A program made the translations under genes and the position numbers. Below the pieces are notes generated by a model, which was given only the letters and a program-made list of their open reading frames with translations, ran no database searches and was not told the origin of the DNA. Positions 1 through 9,499 of a DNA stretch of 15,964 bases are shown here, one piece after another. The DNA comes from Pigoraptor vietnamica (lineage: Eukaryota > Opisthokonta > Filasterea): assembly GCA_943704525.1 (NCBI GenBank), contig CALSCQ010001589.1, forward strand, positions 1 through 15,964. The letters run 5' to 3'. Within the stretch, counting starts at the first letter, position 1. Each line of letters opens with the position of its first letter.

Positions 1-56
1 CCCCTGCTGCGGGCCACCGACTCAGTGTCCAATCCATCGCTCTCTTTTGTGCGCAG

Positions 57-2455
57 TTTCTCTCTGGCGGCAGCTTGCGGGCTGCGTTTGACAAGAAGCC
101 GGACTGGTCTCTCGACAAGCGCCTGCGTATTGCAATGTGAGTCGGCTTGCGTATACCGATCACTCAGATTCGAGGGATAATTTACACATAGTACACTGAG
201 TGAGTGACGCTGCCTCCCCGACGCACACACATTGATGCCGTGCACACACGGACGCGCATGTAAGCAAACGCCCGCGCGCGCATGTGCACGCACAGGCACA
301 CAAACTCCAGGCCACTCATCGCGTCTGATGTTAACATTAATTGACTCTCGTCAGTGATGCGGCTGCTGGGATGGAATACCTTCACCGGAGTTCGCCTCAG
401 ATATTGTGAGTGGCGTTGACCGTGTGCGCGCATGATGCAGAATGCGAGTGTTGTGAGTGGCGTTGACCGTGTGCGCGCATGCTGCATGGGAAGGTGAATG
501 TGAGTGTTGTGAGTGGCGTTGACCGTGTGCGCGCATGCTGCATGGGAAGGTGAATGTGAGTGTGCAGGCCTTGCGTAAAATTGCGTGTAAGGGGGCGATT
601 TGCCGCCGGCGTGAGCCTGTTCAGTGAGCCACACGTTCGAATTCGCGGCTGAATTCAATCCTTACCATCGCATTCGACAGGCATTGCGATCTCAAGGTGG
701 GAGGCGATGAAGGGCCATCTCAGAGGCCCCGACGCCCTATTTGACGCCCCACACGCACACCTTCCACCCTCTTGCATAGGCACTCGCCGACGAAGAGTCC
801 TTAAATCTCGTTCCCGACGCCATATTTCACACCGTACCCCACAGCCTCGACTCGCACCACCCATCATCCACACCTTGCACACTCTCACGCGTGCACTCGC
901 CGACGAGGAGTCCTTTCTCGTTCCCGACGCCGTATTTCACACCGTACCCCACAGCCTCGACTCGCACCACCCATCATCCACACTCTCACGCGTGCACTCG
1001 CAGAGGAGGGAACTCATCTCTATCGCCGACCGCGTTGTTCACCCACAGCATCTTGCCTCTTATCCCGACAACCGCTCTTGCCAGCACACGCACGTCACTC
1101 ACGCACACTGTGACTGTGTCTCGCAGACGGCGAACATTCTCCTCGACGCGAACCACGTGGCGAAGGTGACGGACTTTGGACTCAGCGCGATCCGCCCGCT
1201 CGATGGAGGGCCGCAGGGCGGTGAATCGAAGGCAATCGTGGGCACGATGGCCTACATTGCGCCGGAGTGCTTCTCTGGCGAACCGTGCTCGCCCCAGAGC
1301 GGTTGGTGCTTCGCATGTCTCTGGCAGTGTTCAGGGTGTGTGTGTGCACGTGTGTGCTGTTAGACATTCGCCGCCTTTCACCCGTGCGTTGTTGCTCCTT
1401 CCGGTCAGTTCAGTTGAGCAGAGGGCGTCGTGGTGTTGCGTTCTCGGGCTCCGATGTTAGTCCATTTCCTGAGCGGTGCAGAAAGCATCGCGTGATCACT
1501 CCATGTGTTCCTATGCGTTTTCCGCCAACTCAGTCGCACTTCTGTTCTCTCCGCCGCAGACACATATGCAATGGGCATTGTTTTGTGGGAGTGCCTCACC
1601 ATGGCAAAACCATACGAAGCCGAAGTGCGCGACAAGTGCATCGCGTCGCGCATGCACATTATGGTCGCGGTCGCAGCGCACGGTGCGTTGTCATGGTCCC
1701 TGTTTCACCTGAGACTCTCGACTGCGATCACATTGATGACCGCTGCTGTGTATGCCGTGTTTGGGCAGTGCGTCTGCAGTATGTCCGTAATTGACGCGGT
1801 TGAGAGAGGTTGTTGCTCGAATCATTCTGTTGTGGGGTGAGGGAGAGTGTGGAAGAGGAGTGTGGGGTGAGGGAAAGTGTGTAGGAGGAGTGTGGGGTAG
1901 GGACGGAGTGTGGGGATGAGGAAGAGTGTGAAGCACTGTGTCTGTAATTGACGCGGTTGAGAGAGGTTGTTGCGAGAATCATTATTTTGTTGTGGGGCGA
2001 GGGAGAGTGTGGAGGAGGAGTGTGGGGTGAGGGAGAGTGTGGAGGAGGAGTGTGGGGATGAGGAAGAGTGTGAAGCACTGTGTCCGTAATTGACGCGGTT
2101 GAGAGAGGTTGTTGCGTGAATCATTCTTTATTGTTTGGATTCTCTCTGGTACGAGCACCCGATCACAAGTCCATGTGTGTGAGCGACTGCTTGCAACAGC
2201 AACCTGCCGACCGTTGGCGTCAGTCTCGCGTGACTGACTCGTCGTCCCCGCTTCGCAGACCTACGCCCAGAATTGCCCGCCAACACCCCGTCTGTCCTCA
2301 GCCGCCTCATACGCGATTGCTGGGCACACCATGCGAACGTGCGCCCGTCGTTTACCACCATTCGCGAATCGCTCGAGGACATGTGCGCGACGCAGCTCTC
2401 TGCCAGTGGCTTGCGCGAGGTCGAGGAAGATGTTACTGCAATTGACGACGCATAA
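57..2455 (+). CDS. TKL-type protein kinase, C-terminal part (5' end outside window)
   Basis: Six exons assemble into one frame: 57-136, 355-405, 681-696, 1127-1301, 1560-1682 and 2259-2455 (642 nt; 213 residues plus TAA). All junctions are phase-consistent with GT/AG borders. Visible kinase landmarks in order are a GGSLR stretch at the start of the C-lobe, the AAGMEYLH helix, the catalytic loop LHCDLK followed by TANILLD, the metal-binding TDFGLS, GTMAYIAPE, DTYAMGIVLWE, and the closing LIRDCWAHHANVRPSF. The order and the CW...RPSF ending are those of TKL kinases, which phosphorylate Ser/Thr or Tyr in cytoplasmic signalling. The usual HRD is HCD, so this is a non-RD kinase; the DFG and APE motifs are intact, so activity is plausible. 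The glycine-rich loop and catalytic lysine lie left of position 1. After the kinase domain only a short acidic tail remains. The donor at 1302 (GTTGGT) is the weakest splice site. Substrate and upstream receptor are unknown. Confidence 0.88.
406..564 (+). repeat. Tandem repeat at the 5' end of kinase intron 2, carrying the splice donor
   Basis: Three direct copies begin at 406, 453 and 509, each opening with GTGAGTGGCGTTGACCGTGT. Copies two and three are about 56 nt and almost identical; the first is 47 nt and diverges in its second half. The first copy starts exactly at the splice donor of exon 2, so the intron holds three identical GTGAGT donor sequences, each preceded by TT. Confidence 0.9.
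780..1010 (+). repeat. Direct duplication in kinase intron 3
   Basis: A unit of about 113 nt starting GCACTCGCCGACGA at 780 is repeated from 893 with a few small deletions and substitutions. A truncated third start (GCACTCGCAGAGGA) follows near 994. The unit is rich in C and CA and lies entirely inside the intron at 697-1126. Apparent open frames across it are by-products of the repeat and do not resemble protein. Confidence 0.8.
1782..2128 (+). repeat. Minisatellite in kinase intron 5
   Basis: Three copies of a TGTCYGTAATTGACGCGGTT element, each continuing into GAGAGAGGTTGTTGC, begin at 1782, 1939 and 2081. The roughly 100-nt spacers are built from short G-rich units of the type GTGTGGGGTGAGGGAGA and GGAGGAGGA. 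The nested repeat (about 16-20 nt inside 142-157 nt) lies within the 576-nt intron 1683-2258. The transcript strand is strongly G-rich here. Confidence 0.85.
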
Positions 2456-3190
2456 GAGCCTCCAACTCCCGTTCGGGGAACCCAACTCTCCTGATCCATT
2501 TTCGGACTGAGCTCCATACGACCGCGGGCGTCATAACACTTCAGGGGTGTTTTGCCCTGGCTTCAGGCGCGATCGCCTTGCGGTGCACCAGTCATGGGCG
2601 GCGCTTTCATCGCAACTTCGCGTTTGGTCGCCCAGCCGGACACGATTGGATTCAAAAGTGTCGCCGTTCGCCAGATTCCACTTATTCTGCGAGCGAACGG
2701 AGAGTCAAGGGCGAAAAACGGGGAAGCTCCCCATCCGCGGAAGCGCGGTCGCTCGTCTCGTTCTCGCAGTCGTCGGCCCGGTTCGCCCCCTCTCGCTGAG
2801 GTATCACGAAGCCGCATTAAGGGGCGCCGGCGGTCTCAGTCACGGCCACAAGTGCCGCACTAAAACGCAATTAGCAGAGCTGAAACGTTTGAAACACATG
2901 CAAAATTACGTAGTACGTAGTTGGCATGTGCGACAACTACTAGCCTATACGTGTGAGTTAACGCAAAACGGCCTGTGCACGCTGAGTATATCTATGCTTT
3001 TCTGTGCCATATAGATAGTGGGTTTGGCTGGCCGACCGCTGGCAGCCGACTGACGGCGCCAAACACGCCGCACGCAATTGAATGTGCCTGAGAGAGCTTC
3101 ATTGAAAACGATTGACAGCAACAGCTCGCTTGCGATGAGGCTTGTGCCGGACAGCCGGTGGTGAAACATGTCGTCGTCGACGACGTCGTG
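2456..3190. other. Intergenic stretch without a convincing gene
   Basis: This separates the converging kinase and glycosyltransferase genes. An open frame on the plus strand from ATG 2594 to about 2863 encodes 89 residues with an Arg/Ser-rich tail (GRSSRSRSRRPGSPP), but it has no recognisable domain, and CG-rich DNA readily yields such composition. A plus-strand frame starting ATG 3168 runs antisense to the candidate exon at 3191-3269 and is more likely its shadow. No AATAAA and no tRNA-like boxes were seen. Confidence 0.5.
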
Positions 3191-3269
3191 CTACGTGAAC
3201 GCCGTCGGGTCGAGCACGATCGCCTGGTGCGACGCCAAGAACTCCATCGCCCAACCGCGAGTCAATTGG
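3191..3269 (-). CDS. Possible sixth (terminal) exon of the triple-domain glycosyltransferase gene
   Basis: The TAG that ends the long last exon of the neighbouring gene overlaps a perfect GTGAGT donor (3489 down to 3484), leaving TA as a phase-2 remnant. Downstream on the same strand an AG at 3271-3270 opens a frame in exactly the matching phase. It would add Tyr plus 25 residues including GWAMEFLASHQAIVLDPTAF and end at TAG 3191. Codons in this stretch are GC3-rich, like the flanking gene. If used, a 220-nt intron (3489-3270) is removed and the protein becomes 1361 residues. The AG is preceded by a poor pyrimidine tract, and the unspliced TAG ending is equally possible. Confidence 0.42.
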
Positions 3270-3488
3270 CTTCCGTACAAATTCAAATCGTGTCCATGCA
3301 ATGTAGTATTGATAACGCGAAAAACGCACACGAGCATAATAAGTAAAGATGGACGCGACGCCGCGCAAAGAACGGTCGAAACATCGCACGCACAGCACAC
3401 CACGGGACGCACACAAGTTATAACAAAGACAAACACGCGCACGCCCGAACGCAACGCACGCCAGCCGGCCGAGTGAGCGGGTCACTCA

Positions 3489-6400
3489 CTACACAAGGCC
3501 CGTCTTAAAGGCGCGGTTGAGGACCATCCGGTACAGCATGACCTCCCACCGGTCCACGCGCTCCTGGCTAAAGGCGAGCGCAGCCTCCCTCGCGTTCGGC
3601 TTGAGGCGCCCCCGGAGCTCCTCGTCCGTGCACGCGCGGCGGAGCGCAGCCGCAAGCGCAGCAGGGTTCTTGTAGTCCTTCACGAGGAGCCCGCTCACTT
3701 CGTTTGTAATGTACTCGTTCATCGGCGCAATGTCCGACGTGACGAGGACCTGCCCAGTCGCGAGCGCCTCGATAAAGTTAACGCCAAAGCCCTCCCACAG
3801 GCTCGGCGTGCAGTGCGCGCGCGCCATGTTGAGGTAGAACGGGAGTTCGGCGTTGTTGATCGTCTGCCGGAGGAAGACGCGGTTCGCGATGCCGAGGGCC
3901 TGCGCCTCGCGCATAATGAACCCCTCGTCACCCTGTCCGGTCATGATGAGCGAGTAGTCCGGACCCAGCTCGGCGATCGCCCGCACGAGCGTGAGCGGGT
4001 TCTTCTGCTCCGTCTTGCGGCCAATATGGAGGATGCGGTACTTGCCCGGGAACTCGCGGTCGAAGCGCGCGCGAAACTCGGCGTGTTCGGGGAGGCTCAT
4101 GTCGATCGGCCGGAAGAGCTTCATGTCGACGCGGTTCGTGAACAGCCAAATCTTCGACTTGTCCACGCCGTTGTCCATGAGCTTCTGCGCGACGGCGAGG
4201 CTCACGGGCCACAGAAAGTCGGCGCTGCGGATGCCCTCCTTGCAGCAGAACGCGTCGGCCGTGTCGTGCACCGAGCAGATCGTGGGGACACCGGGGTACT
4301 TGTACTTGGCGGCCATGGTGCATGCCCAGTACCCGCCGTACGCGCGGACGACGTGGATGTTGAGCTCGCGGATGCGCGTCTGCAGCTCTTCCTCGCGCGT
4401 CGGGATGATCTTCATGCCCCACGCCGTCTTCGTCTCCGTCTCGAGGGGGGACAGCACGTAGACCTCGTCGAAAAAACCGAGCGGGTTGTAATAGTCTGTC
4501 GCGGCGGAGGGAACGAGGGAAGTGAGAACGAGAGGAGAGAGGAGACGTCTGACCGGACTACCTCTTCTACATTGCGCGATAGCAGCGCGTCACCGCACCC
4601 ACCCTGCAGCGTGTGCTCCCGTCCCTTGTTGACGTACGCCTGGAGGGGGTCGCTCGGAATGACGGCGAGACGGTAGGGTCGGTTGGTGTTGGGGATGGTG
4701 ATGGGCTTTTTCGACAGCGCCTTTGTGTACATGTCCGTCAGCTCGCGCTCCCGCATGGAAAACTCTTCCGTCGCAAGCTGCGGTGGAGAGACGGAGGAGG
4801 ACGGGCAGGGCTTGAGTATCATCGAGCGCATGCAGCACATGGCAAGAAGCAAAGAAGAGTGAGAGAGAGAGCGCGCGTGTCAACGGGAAGACGGATGCAA
4901 CTGCTACAATCGCAACGGGGCGAGGGAGGGTACTATCCGGTGGAACGCAGATGACACCGACCCCCGTACAACTGCATGCACACACAAGGACACTCACCAT
5001 CTGAGGTGTGCCGCAACTGATGGCGCGGAACATCGTCGCCTGCCGCGACTTGTGAAAGTTGCCGATGTGCGTCAGCATGACACGCGCGGGCGTCGCAAAC
5101 GTCGCCTCGCTCCCCTTGATCGACTCGAGCAGCGCCCCGAGCTGCTCCCACCGACTCGCGAGGCCGTGCGCCTTCGCAAGGCAGATGATCGCCGGCGTGA
5201 ACGAGGGATCGTAGGCGAGCGATCGCTCGAAAAATCCGCCAAAGACGTCCTCGCGCGTGAGGTAGCCCTTCAGCACGGGGCGAGCGTACGACGACGCGAA
5301 ACCCAGCGTGAAGTGGGCGACGGCGAGCGCGCGCTTCTGGTCCACGCACGTTTTGAGCTGGGGGAAGAGACGGCGGGGGTCGAGGTGGCCGCCGTGGCGC
5401 GCGACGAGTTTCTTGAGCATGTTTGCCTCGGCCTGCGCGAGCTGTCCGGCCTTCTGCATCGTCTTACTCAGCTGTTCCTTGTGCGTGCGGTAGAGGTACA
5501 GGCCCTCGAGCGTGCGCGGGACGGCGGGGTACACCTCAGTGATACGCAGCCAGTAGTCCCAATCCTCCACGCCGCTAAGTTCCGCGTCGAAATAGCCGAC
5601 CGACTCGAAGACCTCGCGGCGCCAGAGGAACGCGGCGAGGCCCGGCCAGTAGTAAAGCATGTCGAATGGACTGAGGATGCGCGACGCGAGGGGCGTGCTC
5701 GAAATGAAGTCCTCGGAGTCCATGAACGTGAGCTGTCCGTGGACAAACGACGCCTCCGGGTTCTCCGCGAACAGGAGCAAGAGCCGCTCGATGAATTTGG
5801 GGAGGAAGACGTTGTCCGCAGAGCCCCACGTGACGAACGGTGCGCGCGTCTCGCGCATCCCCGCGTTGAGCGCGTTCGGAAGGCCGACGTGCTGCAGCTT
5901 TAGCACGCGGAAACGCTTGTCCGGGATGGCCTCGAGGTACCGCAGCGACGCGTCCGTCGACCCGTCGTCCACGACGATGACCTCAAAGTTCGGCTCGGTC
6001 TGGTAGTACAGCGACTTGATGGCCATCTCGAGGTACGGCATGCCGTTGTAGCACGGAATCACAATCGACACGCGCGGCTTCTCCGGCGGCGACATCCAAA
6101 ACTTCGGGTCCTCTTCCGGCAACACAAACTTCACTTTCGGCGCCTTCGGTGTCGGTCCCGGCGCAGCAGGCGCGCCCACGCGACCGCCCGCCATACCACC
6201 CGTCCCGCCGTTCGCGAGGCCGTTCGGCGCCGGCTGGGGCACGGGCTCGTCCTTCTTGACGTCTTCTTGCGCCACGAGCTGACGCACGCGCTCGATCCAC
6301 CCCGAGCGGCCAATGGTGGTGTTGTGGGCCATGACGTCACGCGCGGACCACATCACCGTCGAGGCGAAGGACGTCGATACCGTCTCGTCCTTGACTTCGT

Positions 6401-8280
6401 GCGAGAGGGACTTTGCGCCGTGCTGCGCCGTCTGCGCGGGTGCGCCCGAGAGCGCGCTGCGGACGCGCTCCACGAGCGACTTGTTCTGGCTCAAGTGCGA
6501 GCCCAGCCACACGACGGGGCGCGCGAACGAATCGGCCTCCTCCATGATCCACGACGAGTCCGTGAGCACGAGGTCGGCCGTGAGGAGGAGGTTGACCCAC
6601 CAGCGCTGCCCGGGGAACGACTCGAGCGCGATAATGTCGTCGAGGCCAGCGAGGTACATTGAAAAGTAGCGGCGACCAACGCCAAGGCGTGGGGACACGG
6701 CCACAAGCTGGACCTCCTGCGAGCACACGGCGGGGTTTAGCGCGTTCATGAAGTGTCGCTACTATACGCGTGCTTGCATCAACGCGCTAAGGCACAGAAG
6801 GAAATACGACACACGCACACGCGCAAGGGCGAAAACAAATAATCCCCCCACCTGCGACGTGCTGACGTAGTTGCCGAGCGTGCTAAAGACGCTCTTGTAG
6901 TACGCGATGGGATTGTCGACCTCCAGCGGCGCCTTGTCCTGCATCACCAGCAGCAACACGGCGCGGTCCGACGACTCCTTCGCGCGCATGACGCCGAGCA
7001 ACGCTTCCGTCAACGTCGACGTCGCGAGCGGGGGGAGGCGAGGGGGTAGCGACACACCGCCCTCGTTCATGTCGTTATTGGCGGGGGCGTCGAGGTCATG
7101 CGCAGACTCGGTCATCGCGAGGGCCGCCGCGTCGTCGAGTGTGTCGCCAATCATAATCACCGTATCCGAAGGGACGCCAGAGAGAATGAGGAGGTTCGCG
7201 TCCTCCTCTGTGCGCGTGAGGTGGAAGCTCGCCGTCGCCGTGAGCACCTGCTTGTGGAGCTCGACGGGAAAGTCGCCGGCCATGTCGAAACGCTCCAAGC
7301 CCGCGCCAGAGTGCATGATGGCGACGCGCCCGTAGTACGCAGCGACCGCCGTCGCGAACGGGATGAGACCGGGACCGTCCACGACGACGAGGTCGGGATG
7401 CACCTTCTCGATCGCAATCTCAACGGCGGCGGCGGTGCGCGCAAAGGGAGCGATGCGGGAGGGCGCGTCCTGCGAGCACGTTGTCGCGTTAGATTAGACT
7501 CAAACGTAAGTCGATGAAAGCAACGGACATTAGAAAATGAATGGACTTGTTAACAAAGGGTTACACAAAAGGTAACGACACTCCACACACGGCGTGCATG
7601 CGATCTCAGCCACGAACGCGCGATGCAACCCCGCACACGGAGAATGTGGCAAACAAATGCCTCTCATGACGCAACGCTTCACAAACGAATGCACACAAAA
7701 CAAGGAAACGCTCAAAGCCAACGAGAGGGAACGAGAGAGATGGCGCGCCCATCGAGCGACAGACAGCAAAGCACGATGCACAGTAGCGCACCTTTGCGGA
7801 GACGGCCTCTCGGCCAAACTCGATCACCGCGTCGGGCTGAATGCCAAAATACGTGAGGGCATCCACAGCGGCGGCCGACGCAGGCCCCGCCGCGCAAATC
7901 ACGGGAAACAGAGTCATGTTGACGCTCCTTCGCTTGAGCTCCAGAAACGGCGGAGAGAGACGAACGGCCTCTTCGCGCGACCCCACGACAAAGAGAACGG
8001 TCATCGGCGCCACGCGCGACGTCTCTGCCACTCGGCTTCGAATCTCCGAGAGGTAGTCGACGTTCATGTTCCACTGCTCTCGAAAGGATCCCGCAAACCG
8101 GTACCCGGAAAAGTCCGCGTGCGTGATGCCCAAACTCTCCACGGCCTGTCGCGGCGCAACGAAGCGCGGGCCGGCGGTGAAGTACGAGCGCCACAGCACG
8201 ACATAGCAGAAGAGAAAGGCGAGGATGACCGCGATGAACCCGTTGCGTGGGCGATTGCGTCCCCACAGCCCAAAGCCCAT
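3489..8280 (-). CDS. Membrane-anchored fusion: epimerase-like + GT2 + GT4 glycosyltransferase
   Basis: Five exons, 8280-7792, 7469-6852, 6716-4998, 4777-4603 and 4495-3489, give 4008 nt and 1335 residues; all junctions agree in phase (0,0,0,1). A basic N-terminus and a hydrophobic segment at about residues 14-31 suggest a type II membrane protein, probably Golgi or ER with lumenal domains (inference). Residues about 94-456 follow the UDP-GlcNAc 2-epimerase (WecB/GNE) fold from VLFVVGSREEA to ADLVLTDSSWIMEEADSFARP, but expected catalytic acids are replaced. A Gly/Pro/Ala-rich linker covers about 522-565. Residues about 583-800 are a GT2 domain with SIVIPCYNG, VVDDGSTD, TWGSADN in place of the DXD, and GVEDWDYWLR as catalytic ED. 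A helical, TPR-like stretch (about 825-925) leads to a GT4/GT-B domain (about 1001-1335) with YYNPLGFFDEVYVLSP, HIGRKTEQKN and the EX7E motif at E1235/E1243. The likely role is two sequential sugar transfers to one glycan; donors and acceptor are unknown. ATG 8280 directly precedes the anchor. Confidence 0.88.
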
Positions 8281-8863
8281 CTTTTTTGTTCTCTCGCGCG
8301 GTCCACAGAGAGCACGCTCGCGAATGAAGAGAAGAGTGCTGGGTCACCCCTTCTTGCACGCCGACTCGAATTCAAACGCCGGGAGCGCAACCCATGTAAA
8401 TAGTGGGCGTGCGCGCTTGCGCACAAATTAAAAAACAACAAAAGCAGCGACGATGGCGGACGGGCGTGACGGACTGCCCTTAAAAAACGGGAAACAAGCG
8501 GGGAGAGAACACGGCGGGCCAAAAACAGGCCGTGGAATGTGAACGAAAGTGCGACGGGTGTGTGCGAAGGTGTGGAACGACGCGGAACGCAGGCAGGTCC
8601 CAAACAGCGACACGCCCCGATCGCACAAACCCACAAAAGAGATTGGCGCAAAACTGTATCAAACTACGCACACCGGCGAGTGTAAAATGCGCAAGGGGAA
8701 GACGGCGAGAAAGGGCGAGAGGGAGAGAGAGAGAGAGCGAACGAGTGAGTGTGCAATCGAGACGAGAAGCTCACGGCTTAGCGCGCGGTTGTGCGAGAAA
8801 ATCCTACTATTTGCGGGTGCCTTGGACAGTCATACACGTGCCATACATAAAAAGTCCGGCAAA
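8281..8863. other. 5' region of the glycosyltransferase gene
   Basis: No gene-like frame was found. The stretch holds a perfect inverted repeat GTGCGC-gctt-GCGCAC at 8409-8424, about 130 nt before the start codon at 8280, and a GA-rich run near 8710-8740. No clear TATA box was seen for the minus-strand gene. The promoter and 5' UTR are expected here. Confidence 0.45.
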
Positions 8864-9071
8864 TTAGCCCGTGAAGTCGAATTCATGGAATCCGAATAAC
8901 GCGTAATTAGTCCATACATCTTGATCTTTGTGAATGATATGGTAATAAGTGAGTTGTGGAGTTTGTATGAAGTAGGATGTTGCATACGGAAATTCACCCA
9001 GATGTTGGGCTTGTCGGGCCAACGTGACAGTCACAACACTCGCACACGCACACGCACACACACACACACGC

Positions 9072-9125
<54 letters not shown>

Positions 9126-9379
9126 GTATACACACACATAGTCACATACCGCACTGCAAGCATAACACACATACATACTGCGAACACATGCGTCACGCAC
9201 TGCATTTGCTCTTCCGTGGGTGTAACCGACGGCAACCGCAGTTCATCAGTTAACAACATGTCCATAATGCCACCGCGCACATCGAGTGTAACGAACGGGG
9301 GGTCGTCGTCTTGAGTTGATTTGATGAAGGTGCCTCTATAAGTGCGTTGGCTCCATCGACTGCCGATCTTTTTCTCCGT
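8864..9379 (-). CDS. Unrecognised two-exon coding remnant or small gene
   Basis: On the minus strand a frame is open from 9379 (just after a TGA at 9382-9380) to 9201. It ends at a GTGCGT donor in phase 2. An AG at 9040-9039 then opens a frame in matching phase (9038-8864) that ends in TAA. The intron (9200-9039) is mostly a TG tract on the sense strand. The joined product contains DDDPPFVTLDVRGGIMDMLL, TPTEEQM, LARQAQHLGEF and DVWTNYALFGFHEFDFTG, which look like real protein. The only in-frame ATG codons near the start are at 9265 and 9259, which would give about 79 residues, so a 5' part may be missing. Codons here are far richer in A/T at the third position than in the neighbours. I do not recognise a family. 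It may be the tail of an older gene cut off by the F-box gene, or a chance frame. Confidence 0.38.
9041..9123. repeat. CA/TG microsatellite
   Basis: Interrupted CACACG units start at 9041 and become a pure CA run of about 47 nt at 9077-9123. In the minus-strand reading it forms the body of the candidate intron 9200-9039. Confidence 0.97.
9337..9342 (+). promoter_or_regulatory. TATA-like box upstream of the F-box gene
   Basis: TATAAG in the context CTCTATAAGTGCG lies about 158 nt before the start codon at 9500. Transcription would then start near 9365, leaving a 5' leader of about 135 nt. It is the only good TATA match seen before a gene start in this window. Confidence 0.4.
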
Positions 9380-9499
9380 TCATAGTCCGGTTTGCGGCAA
9401 CGGAGATTGTACCTTTTTTTCAAGTTCCTTCCGCTTTCATTTCACGCGGTTGCTTCCCTCAGTTCGTTGAGTCGGTCGAAAGAAGTGCGTAACGGCGCA

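Noticed and set aside
182-658. Long minus-strand frame rich in His, Arg and Thr.
   Set aside because: It is a translation of the intron tandem repeats of the kinase gene read backwards.
620-660. GTTCGAATTC resembling a tRNA T-loop.
   Set aside because: No matching A box, acceptor stem or anticodon arm around it; it lies in kinase intron 2.
707-1363. Long plus-strand frame that includes part of the kinase.
   Set aside because: Only 1127-1301 is exon; the rest is intron 3 duplication and intron 4 sequence that happens to stay open.
2594-2863. Plus-strand frame with an Arg/Ser-rich tail, like a splicing-factor RS domain.
   Set aside because: Only about 89 codons, no RNA-recognition domain and no splice links; Arg/Ser richness arises easily from CG-rich DNA. 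Kept only as a note in the intergenic entry.
3168-3476. Plus-strand ATG frame starting MSSSTTSCYVNAVGSS, GC3-rich in its first 30 codons.
   Set aside because: GC3 bias is shared by the opposite strand in this frame arrangement; the minus-strand reading fits a phase-matched terminal exon of the neighbouring gene better, and the second half of this frame is low-quality sequence.
3813-4676. 287-codon plus-strand frame.
   Set aside because: Antisense shadow of the GT4-coding exon, rich in Arg, Glu and His as expected from GC3-biased coding on the other strand.
5052-5903. 283-codon plus-strand frame.
   Set aside because: Antisense shadow of the GT2-coding exon; no domain recognised.
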